From: Conidiobolus incongruus B7586
Taxonomy: Eukaryota > Entomophthoromycota > Entomophthoromycetes > Entomophthorales > Conidiobolaceae
Direction: 5' to 3'
Length of the DNA: 13,250 bases
Assembly (NCBI GenBank): GCA_000697335.1
Contig: JNEM01008162.1
Span: 1-13,250 of the forward strand
Shown one piece after another: positions 1 through 10,403 of the stretch. The translations under genes and the position numbers were made by a program. The notes under the pieces are model-generated. The model made no database searches. It was not told where the DNA came from and worked only from the letters and a program-made list of their open reading frames with translations. Position 1 is the first letter of the stretch; each line of letters opens with the position of its first letter.

Positions 1-1010
1 TAAAAAAATAAGAGTAGTTAATGTTAAATAAAACTTACTAAAATATTACTAAAAGTTTAAACTTTTATAGTAAATAATTATAATTGATGAATTTTAAATC
101 TTTATATATAATTTTTTACTAAAACACAAATTAAAATATTAAATTAAATTAAATTAACCCTCTTTATAAATCCTTTTAAATAAATATTTTATTAATAAAT
201 GAATGTTAATTATTATAATAAATTATAATAATATATGCTACTTTTATTTAATTCCTAAAGGAAAAAAAAATTAATAATAAACTTTATATTACTTTTTTAA
301 ATAAAAATATTTTTAATTAATATTCTTAATATTATTTGAGAAAACTTATTAATTTACAAGATAATTATAAAATACATAAATCTAAAGTTATAAAAAAACT
401 TTCTAATTAAAAATAATTAGAAAAAACTACTATATCTAATATATTCTTTAGATTATAACTTATGTAATTATAATTGTTTTAAGTAATTAAACAACTAAAT
501 TATAAGTAAGAAAATTTCTACAAGAAAATTTAATTGGTTTGAAAAATATTAAATTTTAGTCTTTAATAAAAAGAATTATTTTTTAGGTATTAGATTTTTG
601 TTAAAAATATAACAAAAAGTTATTAATAATAAAAGAAACTATTAAGTTTATATTATATATTTATTTTTAAATATCATATATTAAAATATTGATTTATTTT
701 TAATCACAAAAAATTCCCATTATTAAAAATACAAAGTAATATTAATTAATTGAAAAATAATATATTTAAACTTAATAGATTAAAATAAATAGTTTTATAT
801 AGGAGTTTAATCAGTTTACACTAAAGTTGACTTTAAAAATAGAATTATATTAAAAAAAATTTTTTGATAAATTAAATTAATCATGGCTTTAATTTAGTTA
901 TATATGAATTCTTTTTTATTAAGCTTAAAAAATCATTTTATATGATATATTTTATTAATTAGTAAATGAAATACTGAGTAAGGTTGGATTAGATTATTAA
1001 TTATTATTGA

Positions 1011-1035
1011 ATATTAAATATTAAATATTAAATAT
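1011..1035. repeat. Short tandem repeat (ATATTAA)
   Basis: About 3.6 perfect copies of the seven-base unit ATATTAA lie head to tail. This is typical slippage-prone simple sequence in AT-rich spacer. Confidence 0.8.
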
Positions 1036-4000
1036 GTCTTAGTTTTTTATATTGAACATTCTGGTATATCCAACTTTCAGTTTATCCAAAGAAATAGTCG
1101 AAAATTGAAAATAATTGGTATAATTTTAAATCAAAGTTGTGGAAAATGAAAAGATATTTTGACATATCTAATAGAATAGAATATATAAAAAACAAATTTA
1201 ATTAATTTTTATAGTTGAATGTATATTAATCAGATCAAGATAGTTAAATAAAACGTTACAAAAAAATATTATTTATTGGATTTGAAAATTTTTTGAAAGA
1301 TTTTAATATTAATTCTTTGCTATATTTCAAAGTGAATTTCACCTCAACAACGTTCATAAAATTTAGTAGATATCCTTATGTGAAATTATCAAACAGACAT
1401 CTTGAAATACGATTTCCGTCATATAAGTAGAAATTAGAGGATATATAATACCATCAATTGATAATCTGTTACTCACATTTTTTAAATAGATTTATAAATT
1501 ATAGATATTTTGTCCTTTATAATTTAAATTTATTTCAACTTAATCTATAAAAAGGTACTGTTAATACACTCAAGCAAATTTTTGATATTTAATATACAAA
1601 CGATTAACTAATGATGATATCAAGATCATTAATACAAAAATTATAAGATACTACTTTTTTGAACGTGGGCAGATTATCATATATAATTGATATTTAATTC
1701 TAGTTTGAATATATATTAATAACAATTATAAAAGTAATAATATTAATATAAATAATAAATATAATTATTTTCAATTTAGTGTATATTTGCTAAAGGATAA
1801 TTAAAATTGATTTTATAACTTTGAATATTTTCATATTTAATTAGATTAAATATATAAAATTTATGAGTGGCCACTTTAATTAAAATCACTTATATTATCA
1901 AAATCAGTAAAATTTAATCAATCTTATAATGAAACGAGATCAAGTTTTACAACAGAGTGAAATTTTATAAAATTCTTAAGAATTTGAAGGTTTACTTGGT
2001 AACTATTAAAATTTTATATGAATTTCAACTAATTTTATATTATTTTATTCTATTTAATAATATTTTGAGAAAAATAATTAAAGTATTAATAAACATCATA
2101 ATAATATCTGTAATAATAGTACTTTATTAAATAAATTTTGAGATATTTATAAGAATTAATTAAAATTGTATTTTAAATCAGAATTTAATAAATTGAAATA
2201 ATTTGATAAATACCAAATTAGAATATAACTTATTTTTTGATTATTGTTTGATAAATAGCGAATCAAAAAAAAATAACGAATATGAGTAAAATATTTTGAA
2301 ATAAAGTTTCAAATAATGTCAATTAAAATACTAAATTCGTTTCCTATATATTAGAAGTATAAATTAAATCTAATAAAATTTATTTTGATTTAAATATTAT
2401 AGAAAAATTGAAAGTTTAAATCAGTAAAGAGTATATCTTATATTATATAAATCAGCTTAATGTAACCAAGTATATATACTTATATTTATATTAATTTTTA
2501 TGATTCCATTATTAAATAATTACATTTTTAAAGATATTAATTAATTCTAATATAGAAAAAATTATTTAATTCAAACTTGATGTTCCATAAGTTTTAAAAT
2601 GAAAATTAACCTGAATTATGAACTATTTAAAACATAATATAAATTTAAAACTATTTCAAACTAATTATTACCTTTCATAAAATCATCGATAGTTACTGTT
2701 CAATATAGTCTGAATATTACTATAATTACATATTTCAATATAGCGTTATATTCAAAATATAAAAAATTTGAGAATTTTTTTTCTAATTTTAATAAAAAGG
2801 AAAATGTTAAATCAAATTTAGTGTATATTATAAATGATAAATTGAAGTTTAATATTAGATTATAACTACTAGATATAATACCAATTTTAACGATTTAATA
2901 CTATTATTACATTAGAAATACATTGATTAACCTTTAAAGTAACAAATCATTGTTATTACAATAAAAATATTGAATATATATTAGAATGTTTTTAGTCCTA
3001 AAATGATGTATAGTTAGCGCTGAAATTATTATTATATAGAATCATTTCTTATTAACCCTACTTTTAAAAGGTATATATTTTAAGCTCTCTTTTATTTTTG
3101 AATCAAAATATATTTGAAAAGGATGTTATATAAAAATATTCAAATTAATTATATCTAAAAATGTCATATAGATCTGATCAAATGAAAATAATATAACTAA
3201 GTTCTTATATAAGAAATTTATTCTTTGTTAATAATTAAACGTATATATTTCAGAGTTAAATCTAAAATAAGCTAAAAATATAGAAATATCAATTGAATCA
3301 TATTTCTTAACAATCAACCGAGTTTATATAAATTTATTATCTCCTTTGTCCTCTACCAAATATTGAATTTTTCAGGGTTACTGACTAATGTAATTTTATT
3401 AACCCCTTAAATTCTATTAAGTTTTTAATTTTTTTTAAAAGTTGTCCCAATCAAGATATTGAATAATTTAGTTAAATTGAGTGAATATTATTAATGATTT
3501 TAGTGAATTTTGATTACACTCAAATTTGTTAAATGGGATGATGACTCAATTTGAAAGAATATCAAATTATTCTTCTTAATTCATAAAAATATTTCAGGGT
3601 ATAGATTGTGTAGTAATATAGTTAGTTTAATCCGCTTATAAATCACATGACTATAATATATCAAGAGGTTATTAAACCATTTTTATTAAATTATATTCTA
3701 TAATTGAATTTTTAAAAAAAATCCAAATACGGATTTTAATTTATCTACTTATAATTTTTTTTAAATTAATAACTTAAATAATATATTAAAATCTATTCAT
3801 ATATTTTGATCCTAAATAATGAAATCATTAAAATAAATATTCATAATATATAATTATTTATATTCATGATACAATCTTTGATAATATCAAATTTAAAAAG
3901 GGGGGTTAAAAAATAAGGATAATATACATAGTATTAAATACAATGGAAAAAAATATAAAATATGGCAAATAAAATGAATATCAATATTATAAAAGTTATG

Positions 4001-4320
4001 ATAAGTTTTATATAAGCTTATTAATGTTAGCACCATTTTTTTTAATATTGAAACCAGAGGTTGGTGAAAAAAAATTTTTTTATTGTTATATATAATCTTA
4101 AAAAGTTTTAAATTTCTAAATTTAGAAATTAATCCGTAATATTATTAAATTAGTAATAATATAATATATTTTTTTCAATTAATTAATTTAAAAATATTAT
4201 TTAAATATTATTATTTTTTTATTTATTTAATAATTATTAATTGAATACTTTTATATATCCATAATATTATAAATAATTAATGCTATATATTCATTTTGAT
4301 TAAAAATAAATTACTATTGT

Positions 4321-4339
4321 ATTATTATTATTATTATTA
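4321..4339. repeat. ATT microsatellite
   Basis: About six consecutive ATT units. It lies roughly 900 bases before the Galpha start and is probably neutral. Confidence 0.85.
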
Positions 4340-4712
4340 AATGAGATAAAATCACTGAAATGAGTCAATCCAATTCCAATCATTTGAAATATTTTGCACA
4401 ATTGTTACAGAGTTAATAAAGTGTTAAATTTATTAAAACGAATTGAAACCATCAAATATACATGAAATTGGATATGAAAACAATAAAAAATCGTTCATTA
4501 TTAAATATAGCAAAATTGATCTCATTATTGACTGATGTGCATTTTTATTTGCTTGATTTTTTGATAATAGTGCCTTTGCTGAAGTGTTGATTATACACAT
4601 GTCTATCTATTTATTTGGTACTAATTGGATTGTTTGTTAATTTGAATAGTTGGTGTTGATTTCAGGCGCTAGCATATTTTAGTTCTTAGTCATTCATTGT
4701 TAGGAAAAGACG

Positions 4713-4741
4713 ATTGGCTCAGGAATTAGTATTTAGCCAAT
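4713..4741. promoter_or_regulatory. Inverted pair of CCAAT boxes, possible promoter element
   Basis: ATTGGCT at 4713-4719 and AGCCAAT at 4735-4741 form a perfect 7-base inverted repeat around a 15-base spacer. Each arm holds a CCAAT core, on opposite strands. CCAAT is bound by the Hap2/3/5 (NF-Y) complex in fungi, and paired sites occur in promoters. The pair sits about 520 bases upstream of the Galpha start, in a stretch richer in G and C than the spacer further upstream. The regulatory role is inferred; the inverted repeat is directly visible. Confidence 0.3.
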
Positions 4742-4965
4742 GGTAGGTGTCTAAAAAAAATAAAGGTAAAAATTAATATTGGTTAATTTTTATTTATAAT
4801 AAAATCAAAACTCAACTTAGAACCGTCAGTATCAATTTAAGACTGAGAACTGAGACCAAAAATGAAAAAAAAATTCAAAATTTAATTGCAAATATTAAAT
4901 TTTACACCAATTCGATCAACTTAGAGTGGATTAGCCATCTTTTGCCAACTGAATTTGATTTAAAT

Positions 4966-5001
4966 ATGAGTAACACCTCTAACAAACTGTTGTTCTCTTA
5001 A
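4966..5001 (+). other. Possible upstream ORF in the Galpha leader
   Basis: An 11-residue frame, MSNTSNKLLFS then TAA, starts 294 bases before the Galpha ATG. From its stop to the Galpha ATG, about 258 bases, I find no other ATG. That is notable in DNA this rich in A and T and agrees with selection on a transcribed leader. The frame is an upstream ORF only if transcription starts before 4966, which cannot be read from the sequence. Confidence 0.25.
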
Positions 5002-5259
5002 TATCTCTGTTTGACATCCACTGTTTCCTGGAGTTTATTTCAGTTTTTCTAAAGTGTTCAAAGACTGGTTCTTTGGTTTGATTATTTTAATATTGTGATC
5101 GTTTATTTATATTGAATATTTAATACCAATTCACTTGATATACCACCTTAATTTATTAACTCCTTATTTTTTTTTCAAAACGTTTTTGGATTAAATCATA
5201 TTCAATTTTATTTTTTTTTCTCTCATTTTTATTTTTACTTAATTCGACTATATTTCACA
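5002..5259 (+). promoter_or_regulatory. Probable Galpha core promoter and 5' leader
   Basis: The segment lacks any ATG and becomes strongly T-rich towards the gene, with long T tracts around 5168-5178 and 5210-5240 on the coding strand. Poly(dT) tracts before the start codon are common in fungal promoters and disfavour nucleosomes. The start context is CACAATGG, with A at -3 and G at +4, which is favourable. No clear TATA box can be singled out in sequence this AT-rich. Confidence 0.4.
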
Positions 5260-6587
5260 ATGGGTTGTGGTCAAAGTGCTGATAGACAAGGTGATACTGT
5301 TAGCAGGAATATTGAAGAACAGCTTAAAAGGGATAGAGAAGTTTATAAGAATGAATTGAAGCTTCTTATCTTGGGTAAATAGTATACTTTATATGGTATC
5401 AACTTCCCGAACTAATATTTAACTTTAGGCTGTGGTGAATCTGGAAAGAGTACTATCGTTAAACAAATGACTCTTATCCACGGAAAAGGTTACACAGATG
5501 AGCAAAAACTTAGTTTCAAAGAGTGTATCTTTTCAAACACTATTGTGTCTATGCAAGTCATATTACAGGCTATGGAGACCTTGGAAATAGTACTCAATGA
5601 CGATGCCAACGCCGTTCATAGGGATGTAATTTTGAATTTCGACCAAGTACTGGACTGTGACTGCTTACCACCAGAAGTGATTACAGCCATTCAGGAGCTT
5701 TGGAAAGATGCAGGTGTGCAGCATTGTTATTCGAGGTCTCGTGAATATCAATTAAATGACTCTGCTGAATAGTAAGTGTATTCACTGTGGTTCATTGGGT
5801 AATTCTCCGAGTGATCCATAATTTTCCGCAAAATTGAAATTAAATATTAATGTCATTTAATTAGTTTATTCAATTCGGTGGAAAGGTTCGCTAAACCTGA
5901 CTATATTCCCACTGATCAAGACATTCTACGAGCCAGAATGAAGACCCTTGGAGTTCAGGAGAGTTTATTCCAGGTCGGCAAAATCACTTACAGAATGGTC
6001 GATGTAGGAGGTCAGAGGTCAGAACGTAAGAAATGGATCCACTGTTTTGAAAATGTCTCAGCTGTCATTTTCATGAGCGCAATCAGTGAATTTGACCAGA
6101 CTTTACAAGAGGACACCCCCGTTGTAAGTCAAATGATGAAATCACCAATAAACATACCCCCTTACACTAACCCTTTTGATTTAGAACCGTATGACTGAAG
6201 CCTATACTTTATTCGACTCGATATGTAACCTCAGATGGTTTGCCAATGTTTCCTCCATTCTCTTTTTAAATAAGACCGACTTGCTGAAGAAAAAATTAGA
6301 GACAACCAAGCTCAAGGACTGGTGTCCAGATTATGAAGGTAATCATTATATTTTATATATAAATATATTTATTTCATATTACTTACATCAGTCAATTAGG
6401 TGACAATGACTATGACTCAGCAGCAGAATATTTCAAATCGAAATTCATTGCCTTAAACAGAAATCAAGCTAAGCACGTGTATGTGCACTTCACCTGTGCC
6501 ACGGATACTACCCAAGTTAAATTCGTCATGTCTGCAGTCAATGACATTATAGTGAAAGCGAATCTTAAAGACTGTGGTCTCGTGTAG
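5260..6587 (+). CDS. Heterotrimeric G-protein alpha subunit, Gi-like fungal class, five exons
   Basis: A GTP-binding signalling subunit that relays receptor signals at the plasma membrane. Exons: 5260-5374, 5429-5771, 5865-6123, 6185-6338 and 6400-6587, joining to 352 residues (usual length about 353). Introns are 54, 93, 61 and 61 nt, all GT-AG; the first has CTAAT and the third CTAAC before the acceptor. The protein opens MGCGQS, giving Gly2 for myristoylation and Cys3 for palmitoylation. The P-loop GCGESGKST is residues 39-47. Switch I has catalytic Arg177 and Mg-binding Thr180. Switch II is DVGGQ (199-203) with catalytic Gln203. NKTD (268-271) and TCAT (322-325) bind guanine. The C terminus CGLV puts Cys349 at the pertussis-toxin position (-4), so the protein is Gi-like. 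Leu181 in switch I, where Thr, Ser or Lys is usual, is odd. Codon use is weakly biased. Family is certain; the fungal subgroup is not. Confidence 0.96.
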
Positions 6588-6724
6588 TACTTTAATTCAG
6601 CCAATCAAATCTCTAATTTACTTAAATGGTTATTTTCTTAACTGACTTCGACAAATTTAATTTGAAAAATTGAGTACTAAAAATTTTTGAGCAGATTTCT
6701 TATTCTTAATTTTTGTTATTATTA

Positions 6725-6730
6725 AATAAA
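6725..6730 (+). terminator. Candidate Galpha polyadenylation signal
   Basis: AATAAA lies 138 bases after the TAG stop at 6585-6587, just before a strongly A/T stretch. The motif is expected often by chance in DNA of this composition, so placement is the main support. Confidence 0.3.
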
Positions 6731-6757
6731 TTTTATAATTTATTAATATAAAAATGT

Positions 6758-6782
6758 TTTATTATTATTATTATTATTATAA
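6758..6782. repeat. TTA/ATT microsatellite
   Basis: About eight uninterrupted ATT-type units follow the Galpha 3' region. It is likely length-variable and neutral. Confidence 0.85.
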
Positions 6783-8449
6783 TACTACTTTTTTATTCTA
6801 TATTATACATTCAATATAAAAATACCTCATACAAGAATGAATGATGATAAACAGTGCCAAAACTCCTAAATTCCTTCTAGTAAAATATAAATGTAAAATC
6901 CAATCACATATATTTGAGATAAAATAGCCTAAACTTAAAATATATGAAATTTAGTTAGTGCTATTACAAATTAATTTAGTTTATGAAATCATTTCTAAAT
7001 TTAAACCCAATTCTAAAACTAATCAGTTTAAATATAAAAAAAATTAATTTTTAATCTAATGAGTTTTTATTATTTATTGATGAATTATATTAATTATAAT
7101 TTATTAAGTGTTATTAAATAATTTTTTATTTGAGAATTGGAATTTTATAATAATAATTTGAAAAGAACATTATTAATATTATAAATTATTAATAATTTAA
7201 TTATATATTAATTTAAAATAATCCAATTTTTAACCAATAATGATATATATTTAATTCAATATAAATATAATGTCTAAAATAATCAAAATTGACTAAATAT
7301 TTAATTCAATTTTCAATTAGACAAAAACTTTAGATTTTTAATTTTCAAAGATATAATTACTAACCAATTATTTGGACCTCTAAAAATAACTTGGTTAATT
7401 CCTAATCAAGTTTGTTCCCCTTAAAAATTTTTAGTTGTTTAATATTCAAATAATTTGACTAGATTATATAAATATATTTTACTTCAGTATCTATTTATTT
7501 CAAGTTTCACTATTGTTTATTGTATTTCAAATATTGACACTATTTTATTTTTATAAATATAATAACAACTTTATTATTATTAAAGGATAACTTTTTCAAT
7601 GTTTAAATTATTCATAATATTATATTTTCAAAATAATATTTTTATTAAAATTACTTAATAATAATTTAATGAATATTATTTAATAATTTTTGAAGTTTAA
7701 TTTTATATATTATTTTATATGATTGTATTATATATAATTTAAAAATTTAATTGAATATTAAAAAAAATAATATTGAAATATTAGAATATTTAACTAAAAT
7801 TATATTAAATATTATTTGCTTTTAAATTAATATAATAAATCGATTATATATTATATGATGATTGTTTGAGTAGATAATTATAATCTTATCTCATAATTCA
7901 AATTTAATTTAAATATATTTTTCAAATTGTTTAATTATACTATTAAAATAATTTATCATTATATGAATTTTTTTCTTTATTTTTTAAATTGATTTTAATC
8001 TTAAAACATTTCAATTTCTAAGAGTCAATTTAATTTTAAAAGAAATAAATTAGGTCAATAGTAAATTTTAATTATAATATTATAATTTTGCAAAAGTTTG
8101 ATTTGGATATTCTGTCATATTTAACTCTGTAAATTGGATTTTTAATTCTTCAAACTGGCTTGTATTTTATTCAATTATTTAATCATGTGTATTTGACAAG
8201 GATAATTTATAGCATAAAATTGACTATTAGTAATTATGTATTCAAATATAAGATAACATATTGGTTATATATACTGATCAATCGATCATAATAAATTTTT
8301 TCATATGTTCAAAAATATCTATTTGCATTAAAAAAATCAATGCAGTTTGGTCCTATTTGCTTTTTTGGGTCAAATATTATACCATTTTTTAATCTTTTAT
8401 TAATAAAAATATGATATAATATCTTAATTATTATTAGATATATTGATAC

Positions 8450-8560
8450 CAATTATTTCTAGGATTCATTCTCTAGAGAGGTCAATTAGGCCATGCTAAC
8501 TACAAGGAATGGATGGTCCACAGTATCAATCCAAGTGGCCACTTGAGTTATATTGGATTC
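8450..8560. other. Small mixed-composition island, unidentified
   Basis: About 110 bases near 40% G+C stand out from spacer that is almost all A and T. A short plus-strand frame from about 8478 includes EWMVHSINPSGHL before a stop; another frame gives MDGPQYQSKWPLE. Neither matches a family I know, and both lack splice context. There is no tRNA B-box, so it is not a tRNA. It could be a leftover exon, a degraded transposon piece or an unknown short RNA. Confidence 0.2.
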
Positions 8561-8906
8561 TTTTTTATTTAAATTTGTATTTTTTAATAATAATTAAATA
8601 TTTCTATGTCCCAAAATATAATAGAAATACTTCTCACATGAATATTCAAATATTAAACTTATTTTCTAAAAATATATTTGTCATTGAAATATTATTTTAT
8701 ATTTTAATAATCTAACAAAATATAATTAGGATAATATAAAGATATTTATTCTAATTTTACTTGAAAAATTGGCAACCGATATGTTGTTAAACTAAATAAT
8801 GTTTAAAGTTCAAAGACTTCGGTAATAGGTAATTACATTATATTTTAGGAAACACTGATACTATGTTAATGTTTACAGCTATAATTATGAGTATTAAATG
8901 AATGAA

Positions 8907-8922
8907 ATATATATATATATAT
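8907..8922. repeat. AT microsatellite, eight units
   Basis: Eight consecutive AT dinucleotides in spacer DNA. Confidence 0.9.
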
Positions 8923-9360
8923 AGAATATAGGTCCAAATGATACTTCATTTCCACCAGCTAATATATTTTATATTAACTTTATAAATTAATCGTATAACT
9001 GAATAAAGAAATCATACTGTTTTACATGTATTAAACGTAATAGTAAAAAAATTCTAAATTATAAAAGGGATCAATTAGTTTTTAGATTAACATATTTAGT
9101 TACTAATTGTTAATACTATACTATTTGAATAGAATGTTAAAACTGAGTTATATTTTTAACAGCATAATGATTTTTATTATTCATTATTTCATAATTAATG
9201 AAAATTCATAATATTTTTAATCAAAACAAAATCGCCAAAATAGACATAGTATTATCATTGAATTTGATCCAAATTCAATTTTTTTAAACAGTGAATAAAA
9301 TTTACATATTGTAATATTAAATTAATGATAAAATATATTTTAAATTATTATTCAATATTA

Positions 9361-9763
9361 TCATGGCGTGAAATAATACACCTTTCCCATTCCCTCAACG
9401 TCATGCCCTAACTTAGAAGCCATGACTAGTGTGATACCACAAATACTTACCTTAATAGAATTTCACTCCTGCTTCAATTTCTCTTTGTCTAATAATTCTT
9501 CTTTCCCCCTCCTACTTTCTTTGTTCTCTTTACCTAGAGTAGATCTCGTACCATTTGACATTGATAAATTATCTATTCTACTTCACATACATCTTCCTGC
9601 TCCATATCCTACCCAACATTATGATCGCACAGTAGCTACTATTATCGCGCGAAGTCTTGTCGAGCATACTCTCCTCTTTGTAAGCTTGTTTCTGCAAGTC
9701 ATTGAGCTCGCATTGCTGGAAAAATGACTGCTGTAGTTCTTCAAGAGCCCATTCCACCGACAA
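9361..9763 (-). pseudogene. Unidentified coding-like island, spliced gene or decaying gene
   Basis: About 400 bases of clearly non-spacer composition, with coding-like segments on the minus strand. Segment 1 (9763 down to about 9613) reads VEWALEELQQSFFQQCELND and on, hydrophilic and possibly coiled-coil. Segment 2 (9561 to 9463) holds GKENKESRRGKEELLDK and ends in TGA. Segment 3 (9423 to 9361) is MASKLGHDVEGMGKVYYFTP then TGA. A tentative intron 9612-9534 (GT-AG, 79 nt) would join segments 1 and 2 in frame. A textbook donor AAG/GTAAGT begins at 9450, between segments 2 and 3. Against an intact gene, segment 1 has no ATG at its head and two in-frame TAA codons lie just before it, with no acceptor between; segment 2 also stops before the good donor. 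I do not recognise the product. It diverges from RACK1, about 640 bases away. A short, oddly started gene and a pseudogene are both possible. Confidence 0.35.
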
Positions 9764-9769
9764 TTATTA

Positions 9770-10300
9770 TAAATAAAATTTTCAAAGATAGCTTAGTACT
9801 ATTATTTCAATTAGTTGTAAAATGTTATACTAATAATATGCTTTCCAATATAATATAATTCAAAATCATTATAATTATATTATTTTTGACAAATAATTAA
9901 TAAACTAATTTATATTTATATTTGAATACATTAAAATTTATAGCCAATCAAAATATATATTTGATCAAAATCAAGTGTCTGTTGTAAACTAATTGCTTTA
10001 AATTCGAAACCAGTTACATAAATATCATTATATTATGAATAAGTATGATAATATTAATTTATTATTTATTATACTTAATATTAGATTAAAATAATATATA
10101 ATGATTTTTTTTATTACCTTGATATGATTTTAATTGATTTTTAAAAAATTTAATTTGAATGAAAAAATTGATCAGGTGAATACGGATTATTAGAATAATT
10201 GGATGAGTAGATGTAAGATTAAGGAATTGACCAATTAAACTCAAGCATCAATTTTAATATGATCGAATGTAATTGCACATTAATATTCTAAATAATATAC
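9770..10300. other. AT-rich spacer and distal RACK1 upstream region
   Basis: There is no gene here. Composition is spacer-like up to about 10140 and slightly richer after that. A CCAAT motif lies at about 10230 and a TATA-like run (taatatacaa) at about 10287-10296, roughly 110 bases before the RACK1 ATG. Both are weak promoter candidates given the base composition. Confidence 0.4.
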
Positions 10301-10303
10301 AAT

Positions 10304-10403
10304 TTACTGGTCCTTTTCCGACTACACTAGATCGGCATCAAATACCAACGGTCTTTTGACAAGGTTTCAACCTCTATCCCCTCCAGCACTTTAGATCAAC
10401 ATA
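10304..10403 (+). promoter_or_regulatory. RACK1 5' leader, pyrimidine-patched and ATG-free
   Basis: Composition shifts abruptly at about 10304 to nearly 45% G+C and stays so to the start codon. No ATG occurs before the one at 10404. Pyrimidine patches TCCTTTTCC (about 10310) and CCTCTATCCCCTCC (about 10371) resemble start regions of highly expressed translation genes, and vertebrate RACK1 mRNA begins with a TOP tract; a similar role here is only inference. The context ATAATGG gives A at -3 and G at +4. A segment at 10325-10351 resembles one inside intron 1. Confidence 0.45.

Larger units (their letters stand above)
1..4500. other. Gene-free AT-rich intergenic DNA
   Basis: I see no supportable gene in this stretch. 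It is almost entirely A and T, with many A and T runs and stops in all frames. Short patches of less extreme composition (about 1060-1440, 1650-1675 and 3300-3610) hold only very short reading frames and no recognisable motif. Small simple repeats occur, including AAATT units at 141-157, ATATTAA units at 1011-1035 and an A8T7 tract near 4067-4081. No tRNA, rRNA or transposon ends were found by eye. A decayed element in sequence this skewed would be hard to recognise without a homology search. Confidence 0.8.
6790..9360. other. AT-rich spacer between Galpha and the minus-strand island
   Basis: I find no supportable gene. The stretch is dominated by A and T with stops in all frames. The one frame near 8509-8715 is a chance opening: only its first 16 codons have mixed composition, and the rest is AT-driven Ile, Leu, Phe, Asn and Tyr. 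A (AT)8 repeat sits at 8907-8922. The island at about 8450-8560 is listed separately. No RNA gene was recognised. Confidence 0.75.

Noticed and set aside
4361-4367. TGAGTCA (Gcn4/AP-1-like) site; another near 12944
   Set aside because: Both are far from any start codon, and single 7-mers are expected by chance in 13 kb.
6124-6198. Galpha reading frame continuing past GTT at 6121-6123
   Set aside because: The extension lacks family similarity. A GTAAGT donor at 6124 and a TTAG acceptor at 6181-6184 restore the conserved V-N-R-M sequence, so it is a 61-nt intron.
6841-6847. ATGATGA matches (also near 1611, 3538 and 7856) as stand-alone box C/D snoRNAs
   Set aside because: None is followed by CTGA within about 100 bases, and the motif is frequent by chance in AT-rich DNA.
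8275-8288. TGATC-AATC-GATCA inverted repeat
   Set aside because: A 5-base arm repeat is expected by chance and has no transcribed context or U-tract.
8509-8715. A 68-codon frame beginning MDGPQYQSKW
   Set aside because: After about 16 codons it becomes AT-driven Ile, Phe, Asn, Tyr and Leu with no domain, as expected for a chance opening.
9422-9727. A 101-codon plus-strand frame over the minus-strand island
   Set aside because: It has pyrimidine-driven Leu, Ser, Phe and Pro-rich content typical of the antisense of a purine-rich coding strand, and the clean splice donor in the region is on the minus strand.
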